A DNA stretch of 60,000 nucleotides from Bolinopsis microptera (taxonomy: Eukaryota; Ctenophora; Tentaculata; Lobata; Bolinopsidae): positions 11,295,997-11,355,996 of the forward strand of contig NC_087082.1 of NCBI RefSeq assembly GCF_026151205.1, written 5' to 3'. Shown here in pieces: positions 24,601-37,303 of the stretch. The notes below the pieces were generated by a model, which searched no databases, was not told the origin of the DNA, and saw nothing but the letters and a program-made list of their open reading frames with translations. A program made the translations under genes and the position numbers. Position 1 is the first letter of the stretch. Each line of letters opens with the position of its first letter.

Positions 24601-27600
24601 TTTACGTTCTATGTTAGTATAAATTCGAGTAAAATTTTCTAACACGTGCATAATGCATTATTAAGAGTAAAATGCCTCCGCAGGCATTCTAGAAAGTAAT
24701 TTTATTTTAACACTTCATGCCGGTTGCCATTCTGCTTATTTTGGTTCACAAGTTTTCCTAGACTCCTGGTTTAGGACATTAGCTTTCTGTACCACTTTTC
24801 GTTATCTTAGAATTGATTTCGCTTATTTTTATTCCACTCTCGTCCTCGCTAGCAGCCCGGTTTAATTTTAATCATTAGGTCTTATTAAAGAACCTCCTCA
24901 CCCTCAAGATAACTCCGTTGGAGATATTCCTTGTTACGTTTCATGTTACTAAATTTCGGAGTAAAAATTTCTAACACGTGCATAATGCATTATTAAGAGT
25001 AAATGCCTCCGCCAGGCATTCTAGAACGGTAATTTATTTTAAACTTCATGCACGGTCCATTACGCTTATTGGTTCACAGGTTTTTTCCTAGACTCCGTGT
25101 TAGACATTAGCGTTCTGTACCACTTTTTCGTTATATTAAATTATTCGCTTTTATTTAGTCCACTCTCGATTCCTCGCTAGCAGTCCCGGTTAATTATAAT
25201 CATTAGGGCTTATTAAAGAACCTCTCACCCCTAAGAAAACACCGTTTGGAGATATTCCTTGTTAACTCTATGTTTATTAAATTTCGGAGTAAAATTTTCT
25301 AACACTGCATAATGCATATAAAGGAGTAAAATGCCTCCGCAGGCCTTCTAGAACGGTATTTATTTTTAACACTTCCATGCACGGGTGCCATTCTGCTTAT
25401 TTGGTTCACAGGTTTGTCCTAGACCCGTGTTAGGACATTAGCTTTCTGTACCACTTTTTCGTTATCTTAGAAGTTATTTTCGCTTTTATTTTTATTTCCC
25501 ACACTCGATTCCTCGCTAGCATCGGTTAATTATAATCATTAGGTCTTATAAAAGAACCTCTCTCCCTCTAATAAAACTCCGTTGAGATATTCCTTGTTAC
25601 TTCTTTGTTATTAAAATTCGAGTAAAATTTTCTACACGTGCATACTGCCATTAATTAAGGATAAAATGCCTCCGCAGGCATTTCTAGAACGTATTTATTT
25701 AACACATCATGCACGGGTGCCATTCTGCTTATTAGGTTCACAGGTTTTTTCCCTAGAACTCCGTGTAAGGACATTAGCTTTCTGACCACTTGTCGTTATC
25801 TTAGAATTTATTTCGCTTTATTTTAGTCCCACTCTCGATTCCTCGCTAGCATCCGGTTAATTTTTAATCATTAGGTCTTATTAAAGAACCTCTCACCCTC
25901 TAAAAAACTCCGTTTGGAGATAATCCTTGTTACGTTCTAGTTATTAAAATTTCGGAGTAAAATTTTCTAACGCTGCATAATGCATTATTAAGGAGTAAAA
26001 TGCTCCGCAGCATCTAGAACGGTATTTATTTAACACTTCATGCACGGTGCCATTCTGCCTATTTGGTTCACAGGTTTTTCCTAGACTCCGTTTAGGACAT
26101 TAGGTTTCGTACCACTTTTTCGTTATCTTAGAATTTATTTCGCTTTTATTTTTTCCCACTCTCGATTCCTCGCTAGCAGTCCGGTTAATTTTAATCATTA
26201 GGTCTAATTAAAGAACCTCTCACCCTCTAAATAAAACTCCGTTTGGGAGATATCCTTGTTACGTTCTATGTTATTAAATTTTTCGGAGTAAAATTTTCTA
26301 ACACGTGCATAATGCATTATTAAGGAAAATGCCTCCGCACATTTCTAGTACGGTATTTATTTTAACACTTCATGCACGGGTGCCTTCTGCTTATATGGTT
26401 CACAGTTTGTTTCCTAACTCCGTGTTAGGACATTAGCTTTCCTAGTACACTTTTCGTTATCTTAGATTATTATTTCGCTTTTATTTATTCCCACACTCGA
26501 TTCCTCCGCTAGCGTCCGTTAATTTTTAATCATTAGGTCTTATTAAAGAACCTCTCACCCTCTAAAAAACTCCGTGTGAGATATTCCTTGTTACGTTTAC
26601 TATGTTTATTAAATTTCGAGTAAAATTTTCTAACACGTGCATAATGCATTATTAAGGAGTACCAATCCTCCGCAGGCATTCTAGAACGGTAATTTATGGT
26701 TAACACTTCATGCACGGTGCCATTCTGCTTATTTGGTTCACAGGTTTTCCTAGACTCCGTGTTAGACATAGCTTCTGTATCCCACCCACTTTTTCGTATC
26801 TTAGAATTTATTCGCTTTATTTATTCCCACTCGCGATTCCTCGCTAGCAGTCCGGTTAATTTAATCATGAGTCTTATTAAAGAACCGCTCACCTCTAAGA
26901 AAACACCGTTTGAGATATTCCTTGTAACGTTCTAGTTTATTAATTTTCGAGTAAAATTTTTCTAACACGGGCATATGCATTATTTAAGGAGTAAAATGCC
27001 TCCGCAGCATCTAGAACGTATTATTTAACACTTCATGCACGGGTGCCATTCTGCTTATTTGGTTTCACAGTTTTTCCTAGACTCCGTGTTAGGACTTTAG
27101 CTTTCTGTACCACTTTTTCGTTATCGTAGAATGTATTTCGCTTTTATTTTACTCCCACTCTCGATTCCTCGCTAGCAGTCCGGTTAATTTTAATCATTAG
27201 GTCTGTATTAAAGAACCTCTCACCCTCTAAGAAAACTCCGTTTGGAGATATTCCTTGTTACTGTTCTATTTATTAAATTTTCGGAGTAAAAGTTTCTAAC
27301 ACGTGCATAATTGCATTATTAAGGGTAAAATCCTCCGCAGGCAATTCTAAACGTATATATTTCAAACACGTCATGCACGGGTGCCATGCTGCTTATTTGG
27401 TTTCACAGGTCTTTCCTAGACTCCGTGTTAGGACATTAGCTTTCAGTACCACTTTTTCGTTATCTAGAAATTTATTTTCGCTTTTATTTTATTCCCCACT
27501 CCGATGTCCTCGCTAGCAGTCCGGTAATTTTAATTCATTGTCTTATTAAAGAACCTCTCACCGCTAAAAAACTCCCGTTTGGAGAATTCCTTGTTACGTT

Positions 27601-30304
27601 CTATGTTATAAATTTCCGGATAAAATTTTCCGAACACGTGCATAATGCATTATTAAGGAGTAAAATGCCACCCCTCCGCTGGCATCTAGAACGGTATTAT
27701 TTAACACTTCATGCACGGGGCCATTCTGCGTATTTGTTCACAGGTTTTTCTAGACTCCGGTTAGGACATTAGCTTTCTGTACCACTTTTTCGTTATCTTA
27801 GAAATTATTTCGCTTTTATTTTATTCCACTCTCGATTCTCGCTAGCTGACCGGTTAATTTTAATCATTTGGTCTATTAACAGAACCTCTCACCCTCTAAT
27901 ATAAGAAAACTCCGTTTGGGAGATTTTCCTGGTTACGTTCTAGGTTATTAAAATTCGGAGTAAAAATTTTCTACACGGCATACTGCATTATTAAGGATTA
28001 AAATGCCTCCGCAGGCAGTCAAGAACGGTATTTATTTAACACTTCATTCACGGGTGCCTTTCTGCTTATTTGGTTCACAGGTTTTTCCTAGACTCCGTGT
28101 TAAGGACATTTAGCTTTCTGTACGCACTTTTCGTTATCTTTAGAATTATTCGCTTTATTTATTCCCACTCTCGATTTCTGATCTGCTCAGCGAGTACCGG
28201 TTAATTTTAAATCATTAGGTCTTAGAAAGAACTCTCCCCTCTAAGAAAACTCCGGTTTTGTATATTTCCTTGTTACGTCTAGTTATTAAATTTCGAGTAA
28301 AAATATTCTAACACGTGCATAAGCATTAATTAGGAGTAAAATGCCTCCGCAGGCATTCTAGAACGGTATTTATTTGAACACTTTCTTCATGCACGGTGCC
28401 ATTCTGCTTATTTGGTTCACAGTCTTTCCTAGACTCCGTTTAGGACATTCGCTTCTGTACCACTTTTTCTTATCGTAGAATTATTTTCGCTTTTATTTTA
28501 ATTCCCACTCTCGATTCCTCGCTAGCTGTCGGTTAATTTTAATCATTAGGTCTTATAAAGAACCACTCACCCTCTAAGAAAACTCCGTTTGGAGATACTT
28601 CCTTGTTACGTTCTATGTTATTAAATTCGAGTAAATTTCGAACTCGTGCATAATGCATTATTAAGGAGTAAAATGCCTCCGCCAGGCATTTCTAGAACGT
28701 ATTTATTTTAACACTTCATGCTCGGGTGCCATTCTGCTTATTGGTTCACAGGTTTTTTCCGAACTCCGTGTTAGACATTACTTTCTGTAACCACATTTCC
28801 GTTATCTTAGAATTTTATTTCGCTTTTATTGTATTCCCACACTCGATTTCCTCGCTAGCAAGTCCGGTGATTTTTAAGCATTAGGTCTTTATTAAAGAAC
28901 CTCTCACCTCTAAGAAAACCTCCGTTTGAGATATACCTTGTTACGTCTATGTTAATAAATGTCGGAGTAAAATTTTCTAACACGTGCATAATGCATTATT
29001 AAGGAGTAAAATGCCTCCGCAGGCATTCTAGAACGGTATTTATTTTAACCTTCATGCACGGGTGCCATTCTGCTTATTTAGTTTCACAAGGTCTTTCCTA
29101 GACACGTGTTAGGACCTACTTTCTGTACCACTTTTTCGTTATCTTAGAAGTTATTTCAACTTTTTATTTATTTTATTCCCACTCTCGATTCCTCGCTAGC
29201 AGTCCGTTAATTTTTTAATCTTAGGTCTTATAATGAACCTCTCACCCACTAATAAAACTCCGATTGTGAGCTATACCTGTACGTCTAAGTTATTAATTTC
29301 GGATAAAATTTTCCTTACACACGTGCAAACGCATTATTAAGGAGTAAAATGCCTCCGCCGGCTTTCTAGAACGATATATTTTAACACTTCATGCACGGGT
29401 GCCATTCTGCTTTATTTGGTTCACAGGTTTTTCCTAGCTCCGTGTTAGACCTTAGCTTCTGTACCACTTTCGTTATCTTAGAATTTATTTCGCTTTGTTA
29501 TTTATTCCCACTCTCGATCCTCGCTAGCAGTCCGGTTAAAATTTAATCCATAGGTCTATATTAAAGAACCTCTCACCCTCTAAGAAAACTCCGTTTTGAG
29601 AAATTCCCTTGTTACGTTTCTATGTTAATAAATTTCGGAGTAAAATTTCTAACACGTGCAATAATGCATTATTAAGGAGTAAAATGCTCCGCAGGCATTC
29701 TAGAAGGTATTATTTTAACACTTCATTCACGGTGCCAAGTCTCGCTTATTTGGTTCACAGGTGTTTTTCCTCGCTCGTGTTAGGACATTAGCATATCTGT
29801 ACCACTTTTCGTTTATCTTAGAATTTATTTCGCTTTTATTTTAATTCCCCTCTCGATTCTCGCTAGCAGTTCCGTTTAATTTTAATCATTAGGTTCTTAT
29901 TAAGAACCCTCTCCCCCACTAAGTAAACTCCGTTTGGAGATATTCCTTGATACGTTTCTATGTTATTAAATTTCGGGTAAACTTTTCTAACACGTGCATA
30001 ATGCATTATTAAGGAGTAAAATACTCCGCAGGCATTCCAGAACGGTATTATTTTAAACACTGCTGCCCGGGTGCATTCTTCTTATTTGGTTCACAGGTCC
30101 TTCCTAGACCCGTGGTAGGACATAAGCTTTTCGTACCACTTTTTTCGTATAACTTAGAATTTATTCGCTTTTATATTATTCCCACTCTCGATTCCTCGCT
30201 ACAGTCCGGTTAATTTTAATCATTAGGTCTTATCTGAAGAACCTCTCACCCTCTAAGAAACTCCGTTTGAGATATACCTTGTTTAACGTCTATGTTATTA
30301 AATT
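21675..30304 (-). repeat. 338 bp satellite array, inverted orientation
   Basis: About 25-26 copies of the same unit in reverse complement. The switch is at the centre of AAATATTT (21,671-21,678), with the two strands folding on each other without a spacer. The same indel-dense texture is present. The array ends inside the TAATAACATAGAACGT region of the unit at about 30,304 and passes into unrelated sequence. Confidence 0.95.
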
Positions 30305-30504
30305 CCCTTTGTTGATACTGTCACTTTTTACTGCATTAAGTATGTGTATTTTTAGGCCGATTTCTTGCACTTTTATCACTGGGTCAAAATTCATTATATC
30401 ATGATGGAGACGACTTATATCTACATTTAACCTGAAGCGTTTGCTTGTCTGACTTACTTCCAATAGACTTTAATTCAACCATAACCGGTCGTAATCAGCT
30501 TTAT
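30305..30504. other. Spacer between two satellites
   Basis: About 200 bp of AT-rich, apparently unique sequence. I see no ORF, RNA gene or repeat in it. Confidence 0.6.
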
Positions 30505-31350
30505 CGTGTCTCCGTTCATCAAGACAGGCTTCTTTCAGCATACCGTGTCGTTATCTGCTTTATCGTCTCTCCAACTTCAGATACAGGCTTCTTCAACATA
30601 CCGTGTCGTATCATGCTTTAACGTCTCTCCTTCTTCAGAGACAGGCTTTCTTCAACATACCGTGTCGTATCATGCTAATCGTACTCTCATTCTTCAAGAC
30701 AGCTTTCGTTCAACATACCAGTCGTATCACGTTTCATCGTCTCTCCTTCTCAGAGACAGGCTTTCTTCCAACAGACCATGTCGTATCACGTTTTCATTCG
30801 TATCTCCTTCTTCAGAGACAGGCTTATCTTTTAGTATACCTCATACCATGTCGTATCAAGTTTTTTTTTTTTTTTTGTTTTTTTTCCGTCTCCTTCTTCT
30901 TCAGAGCTGCTTTCTTCAGCATACCGTGTCGTCTCAAAGTTTCTATCATCTCTCCTTCAGAGCCAGGCTTTATTCAACATACCATGTCGTATCATGTTTT
31001 TGGTCCTCTCTTCAGAGACCGCTTCTGTCAGCATACCTGTCGTCTCTCCTTCTTCAGAGATAGGCTTTATTTCAACATACCGTGTCGTATCATGCTTTAT
31101 CGTGTCCCATCATCAGACACAGGCTTTCTTTCAACATACCGTGTCGTTTCATGCTTTATCTTGTCTCCTTCAACAGACACAGGCTTTCTTCACATACCGG
31201 GTCGTCTCTCCTTCTCTCAAGAGCAGGGCTTTATTTCAAATAACCCGTGTCGCATCTTTTGAATTGTCTCTCCTCTTCAAGACAGCTTTCTTTCAGCATT
31301 ATATCGTGTCGTAACAAGTTCTACGTCTCTAATTCGTCAGAACAATTCAC
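30505..31350. repeat. Second satellite, unit about 58-60 bp
   Basis: About 14 copies marked by CATACCGTGTCGTATCATG followed by CTCTCCTTCTTCAGAGACAG. Copies vary by small indels like the larger satellite, and a T-run (about 30,861-30,888) interrupts one unit. The CTTCAGAGACAGG-type segment can form short hairpins. The long frames here are by-products of the repeat. Confidence 0.9.
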
Positions 31351-31479
31351 TATTTCAGTCAGGTATTTCATCCTTATATTTATTTTGTTTTAAAAATTTT
31401 AAATTCAAATTTTGTATTGTATTTATCATTTAAATTTGAACAACACTTGACAAATAAGCCGCCCATTTTGTTATTAATT

Positions 31480-33130
31480 AATCTAGTAGGTGATAGGTAC
31501 CATGGACATAAGAGTCTAATGACTCTACCCCACAGATTAGTCCAGGCAGTGGATCACACTCTGATACATCTCTTTTTGGAGATTTCGGACTCTCAGACTA
31601 CATATACTAGTTGAGTGTGTTCCATAACCTAGCACCCTGCCTAAACGTACGGTACTCCTGGACCTATGTGGCAAGCCTGCTCCCTGAACAAAAAAAAAAT
31701 AATGTATATATACCCGTGATTGTCCTCTGAATCGAACCGTCCTCCGTGACAAATTCCCTTAGATAAGCATTCAAAGCAGCTTGGGGCTCCTCAACAGCAC
31801 TTGATGACAAACAGCTTGATTCCTGACACCATTTATGACTTTAATCTGAGACATATTTGTTCTTAAAAGTTCGCTGCCAATTGCTGCACCCAAATGGCGT
31901 TTCTCCTTCAGACTCGATGTTACAATACCAGTGCTGAGAATACGTTTCTGCGCAAGATCTAGGTCCTCGCTATACTTCACAATCAGGACGTCTTACTGCT
32001 TATGGGTAATATCCCATACTTTGGTCCGTGCTCCAACAGCGTATCCCACCAATCTAATACCTTCCACTCTTTCCACCAGGCACTACTGTCGTCTGCAAAC
32101 CAAGACTGATTGCAACACTGGGCTGGGAGGCGGGGGGCTAGGTCCTTCTACTAGAGGCTTGATCCCCTAATGCATAGATCCATTGCGCTACATCTCCGAG
32201 TTAACTTCTCAGACTTTAAGTTGGTAAGTGTCCTCGGTAGTATTAATGATCAGGTCGCTGGCTTTTGGTAGTGGTTCTTTAGATTACGGATAGAGCGAGA
32301 CAAATCTCATGAAACATTGTTGGTAAGGCTGCTTCTCTAGTATGAACGATTGAACGCATTAACAGCGTCCAACCTGTATATTGCTTCAGTGTCCTGTCCT
32401 TCCCCGATCTGTCGCCATTGCATGAATGGAAGCCTCTATTCCTGATTTGAGCCCTGCACAGGTCTGCAGATGGCCAGCAAAAATGTAAATATCAGTTTTG
32501 AAAGACATTAGCCAGCCATTGCTTTTCCCATGATTCTGCGCAATATCTCGCCCGACTTCCCAATAGGTCTTACACGGTTTCCTTCTTATCCTGGCCTTTA
32601 TCAAGAGGGATTAATCTGCATGCAGTGAACTCTTTCAGACAGCTATGATGGATATCTTCTCACAAAGCGCCTGCAACAATTGCTAAGACTCACGCAATTG
32701 TCACTGATGCTTGCCATATGATTTGCTGCAGATGAATTGCTTCCACAAATCTGAGTCCCGTTTAGTTTGGGCCGCTGTTCCCATCCAAAATAAAACAAGC
32801 CCTCTTGACAGTCTCTGCGTCATATCCTCTCAAATGTCACTTCTGAGGTGGAGGAGTACTGTGAGGGTGCAGAACAACTGGATCTGCTTTAACACTGGAG
32901 GTGGTTTCTCACCAAGGACCTGTTTAATTGTTTGCTGTAGGCTGTGAACTCCTAAGGTGTTCATTGGAACTGTCAACTATTTGGTGCTTGTTTTAACTTT
33001 CCCAGAGCATTAGTCGGCAGAAACTCTTCTTCCTGGATTCCTCGCTGATTTTTGTTGCGGCACCAAGGCTTTCTGAATACTCTGCACTCATCATTAGAGC
33101 GTCAAGTTCTCCATTTTCCATTTAACCAAA
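31480..33130 (-). pseudogene. Decayed reverse transcriptase of a retrotransposon
   Basis: Minus-strand translation gives blocks of a polymerase of the non-LTR-like kind common in invertebrate repeats, broken by stops and frameshifts. At about 32,350-32,480 the reading is GLKSGIEASIHAM, then DTEAIYRLDAVNAFNRS, the strand that carries the first catalytic aspartate. At about 32,000-32,110 it reads SWFADDSSAW, the [FY]-x-D-D catalytic box, followed by WWDTLLEHGPKYG. After a frameshift comes a conserved LGAAIG block. No long open frame remains, so it is dead. Ends, terminal repeats and class (non-LTR versus DIRS-like) cannot be fixed from this piece. Confidence 0.72.
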
Positions 33131-34171
33131 CGCTTGTGAGATATGTAAATATGAATTATGGGGCGGCCATTCTGTAAATATTTTCTAAAATTAGGCTTAA
33201 TGCTGAGTTAAATTTGAATATTTTTCTGATTGAAATGCTAATTATTAATTGTAATGTCCCTGCACAGTGCACAGCAGATACGAGATCTCTAAATTATTTA
33301 CTATTTTTAATTATATTGTGTATAAATTTAATTATAATTATATTTTGATGAATGCTTTCTGTCACAAACTCATTCCAAGAAACCCTTTACTGTTTCACAC
33401 ACTTAAGCCTGGGGGTCCCCAAGTAAGCAAGTAAGAATAGATGAGAGAGAGTAGCAAGTTCAAACATTGTGAAGTAGTTGTGGGGTTAAGCTTTTCTGTA
33501 ATTGTGATCAACATCATCGAAGAAGTTCGACATACAACGTAACTAAAATAGACCCTTCTAAAATGTGACTCTACCGTAGACACGCGGTGACAATTAAGTA
33601 TTGAATCTATACTCGCGCACGCGAGTTTCCTTCTCCTTCCATTGCACCTAGATTTCTCGCGTGTCTCGCAAATTACTGCCACGCCACCATAGTGAAACGA
33701 CCCGTGGGTCGCAGCCGTGATACAAAATATAACGACGTCTCCGTCGTAATGACACAAGTAACTGATCAACCCACCTAATGATGATGTATGTTTTTCATAT
33801 AAAGTATATTAAATATTTTAACTGGGTGAAAATATTTATAGGGATTTTATTTTTTTAAATTTTCAGATCATTCATAACTATTTGTACTAAAATGCTCATT
33901 GTGTGGGGGGGGGGGGGGTGGTTCCTATAAGATTAGATTTTCATCATCATCATATTACATATTAGTGTATTGTATTCACTAAATGGGAAGCCACAATACA
34001 GCCGCGGCACTCTGCGCGGCAGGTTACAACGTGTGACAGCTAACCTGAATTTTTTATGATTTAGACATTAAGTTCTTTTTGAATGGTTATTAAAAAAACT
34101 TTTTGGTGCATTATGAAAAATTATGTAAAAATGTTTGTTTTTTAAAAGACAAAGGTTATAAAATTTTTTAA
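33131..34171. other. Intergenic, no supported gene
   Basis: AT-rich sequence with a 14-15 base G-run near 33,905-33,919. A 124-codon minus-strand frame (33,395-33,769) has no recognisable domain and an unremarkable composition, so I do not call it a gene. Confidence 0.5.
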
Positions 34172-36551
34172 CGGGTGAATACTCGTAAAATATCTGATCC
34201 ATATGCTGCTAAGTTAAGAACAGTCAACTCGGCGCCGTCCTCAATTAACGACGACCGGGCAGCTGAAGCTAAATATGGTCCGTATGAAAGACCTTGGACA
34301 GGTGAGGTTAAACTCTTTGAAACATACTCCACAACAGATGTACTCTTTCCAGCTAAGGATGAAGATAACGGAAGAGTCTCCATAACTTGGAAGGGTCCTC
34401 TTTTGAGTGATATGAAAATGGTTGAGGCTCATAGTATTCTATGGAATTACATGATCAGTACTTCCGCTGCTCCTCTTGTAAAATCCTTGATAGACATTCC
34501 TGAACCCCTGTGCTCTTCAATATCGATTTCTACTGAAGAATATCCGAATACGTTAGTAACTGTAATATTCAAAGGTGTTAAACCTGAAAAGCATGCCGAG
34601 ATTAGGGAGATTGTGATGAGGACAATGACGGAAACTCATCAGGGTAACTTAGACATGGCGAGACTGAAAAACCAAATCAAGAACAGTATTTCTAATTTTT
34701 CAGATAAGCTTGAAAATGATCCATCAGAGATGCTGGCTGAGTTGGTGATCTCGGATGGGTTGTACGGAGGGGAGCAACACACTGAACTTACAACATTTGT
34801 CCACATATTTGAAGTGTTGGAAAATTTGAGGGGGAATGATGAGTCTTTCTGGAAAAGTATTCTTGCAGTATTACATTGAGGAACCCAATGTTACCATTAA
34901 CAGCATCCCTAGCATAAAGTGCATGGATGATTTGGAGGCAAATGAGAAGGAACGGGTTTCTCAACAACAGAAATCGCTCGGTCCTGAAGGCCTCTCAAAT
35001 TGCGAGAAAGAAATTAATGAATGCATAGAGTTTAATGAGAAAAACATGGATGAGGTTGAGGATATCATCGAGGAACTTCCATCTCCCACAATTGGTGAAG
35101 GTATCAGCTTTCACCCTCTGCATACAAACAAGGATAGAATGGACCAGGGACTCATAACCCATGAGATTGAAAGTGATTTTGTGCGATTTTATTTCACATT
35201 TGACACTGATCATTTGTCTACGGAAGATAAAGCTCTGCTTGGGGTGTATGCTAAGCTCTTCTGTGACACTGCACTTCTTCATGGTGGAAAAGAGGTACCC
35301 TATGAAGATGCTATTAAGCTCAAAGAACAACTTCTCCTGAATGCTTCGATTTTTGTTGGCGGAGCCGAGATAGAATCTTTTACTGAAATTGTTTTGATGC
35401 TCTTTAAATTCTCTGTTGAAGACAAGGATCAATGTAAAGAGTTAATAAAGAACCTTATTTGCAACAAAATATTCACTGAAGATCGTGTGACTACTGCTGT
35501 CAATAAAATGATGTCGGTTATATCTGTTAAATTGAGAAAAGCAAGTAGTGTTCTTAGTGCTATCAGTACTGTCACCAGATTCTCAGGTAGTTGTAAATCC
35601 AGTAGAAACTTATTCTCTGAGCTTTCGTTGCTTGAATCATTCAAAAATGATATCCCTGCACTGGTGAAAAAGTTAGAAAAGCTGCAAAATGACCTCTTCA
35701 GAGGTAATAAGATCATTTTGCACATCACCAGTAGTAAGAAAATATTTGAAGATCATTTTAGTGACAAAGAACTGACTTCTTTGATAAACCTTTACCATCT
35801 CTCCAAAGCGAATATCCCAACTCGCTTGCCTTCCTCCTTCAAAAGACAGAACAGTAACCCTGAGCAACTGCTGAAAGTGGTTTCTACAGACGAATCCAGC
35901 TACCTTATTCTTACTCACACTATCGACGTGTCCTACAACCACCCGGACTATGTGGCTGTGTCCCTGTTTGCTGAATATGTCGGTCAACTTGAGGGTCTGT
36001 TGTGGAAGAAGATTCGTGGTCAAGGCTTTGCGTATAGCTATGATCTTCACAACGGTCCAGCAAGTGGTAGCCTGATATTCTACCTGGGTAGAGCTACTAA
36101 TGTTTCTAAAGGCTACCTAGCTGCGAAGGAGACTATAGACAACATTGTCAAGGAAAACGAACTGGAGGAAACTCAGATTGAAACAGCTAAAGGAGCCCTT
36201 GCCTGTGGTATCATCCAAAAGTACGAAACTCCCTCAGGTTCAGCTATCACCAATATCATAAACATTCACCGGGATCTTCCCATCCTACACGATACAGATA
36301 CTCTAGCAAAGATTGTTCAAACAGGGCAAGCTGAGCTACTGGAAGCCTGCAAGAAATATTTTCAGCCAATATTTGGTGGGAATGCAAATATTGTCGTTTG
36401 TTGTCCGACGAATAAGAAAGAAGAAATTGTTGATGATTTAGCTGGTTTAGGTTTGAAAGTCAAGATTATTGATGATGTTGAGAAATATTTTCAGTACTTG
36501 AATAATAGCGAAAATGGATCTGAGATGAAGCATAGTATGGAGACTGTATAA
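34172..36551 (+). pseudogene. M16 metallopeptidase, C05D11.1/SDD3-like, 5'-truncated and frameshifted
   Basis: About 790 codons without introns resemble the middle and C-terminal parts of the M16 family related to worm C05D11.1 and yeast YOL098C. The stretch LLWKKIRGQGFAYSYD matches the Arg-x-Gly-x-x-Tyr substrate-binding motif of the M16 C-terminal half. The N-terminal catalytic half with the HxxEH zinc motif is absent: a stop at 34,169 closes the frame, and nothing similar lies upstream. A one-base frameshift near 34,857-34,872 separates a 5' part (to the stop at 34,879) from the 3' part (to 36,551). No introns, 5' truncation and a frameshift suggest a decayed retrocopy. No clear poly-A tail or target duplication is seen. 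The frameshift alone could be a sequence error, and exons upstream of 34,172 cannot be excluded. Confidence 0.72.
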
Positions 36552-37303
36552 TAGTGTATAGAGATAAATTATAATTAATTGGTTAATTAATTAATTAATT
36601 ATGAAATATCTAACAATATCTTCAACAGCAAGTTTTCAGTTAAAGTTTGAACATTATCAAAGTGCAGTTAAATACTTGGAATTTGTATGATAATTTGTTG
36701 GAGTAATTGAACCTATCGATTATGCTAATATTTGATTATTTTACAATAAATTAGTTTCCATCTGTTGCTGCTGTAAATATAAATATTATCTTATGGGAAA
36801 GTTAAAATATAAATGAATATTTGTGTTATTCACAGACTTGGTCACCTTATTATAATTGCCTTTTAAACACTGTTGTGACACTAGTACAAGAACACTGTAC
36901 AGTAGTGAGTAATTTGCTGGTAAATGAATTATATGCCTTGAACTCTTGAAATCATATAACGATACTGCTGCTGTCTGCACTCTGCGAAAATTAAGATAAA
37001 CAGCCTCGATTTGAATTGTGAGAAGGAAAATTTACGAAATTTGATTAACATAACTTATCTTGTCCCAGATAGTATTCCTATATCAATGAAACCTGTTCCG
37101 TGGAACATGCTCGGCCCATGGTCAAGTGATATATATTCAGCTCGAGGTAGGTAACGCTGCTGTGGAACTTGCACCATTTCTAAGTGATATAATATTTCAT
37201 GTGACGAGGATAATGTTATTAAATTGGTCACAGTATTTAGATTCTAACTTTGGCTTGTTCTTCAGATGATACCTATTGTTAGGTCGATAACGGACTCATC
37301 CTC
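36552..37303. other. Intergenic, nothing recognised
   Basis: Between the M16 relic and the hydrolase. It has TTAATTAATTAATTA runs just after the stop at 36,551, but no clear poly-A tail, ORF or RNA gene. Confidence 0.6.

Noticed and set aside
13500-30300. Many frames of 60-96 codons in the satellite
   Set aside because: They arise from noisy repeat units; neighbouring units do not share the frame.
13453-30304. CRISPR-like array
   Set aside because: Units are about 338 bp with no repeat-spacer alternation, and the DNA is eukaryotic.
30506-31314. Several overlapping plus-strand frames of 106-219 codons
   Set aside because: They are translations of the 58-60 bp satellite in different frames; units vary in length and no frame is preserved by selection.
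33395-33769. 124-residue minus-strand ORF as a gene
   Set aside because: No domain, no clear splice or start context, and no second copy to support conservation.
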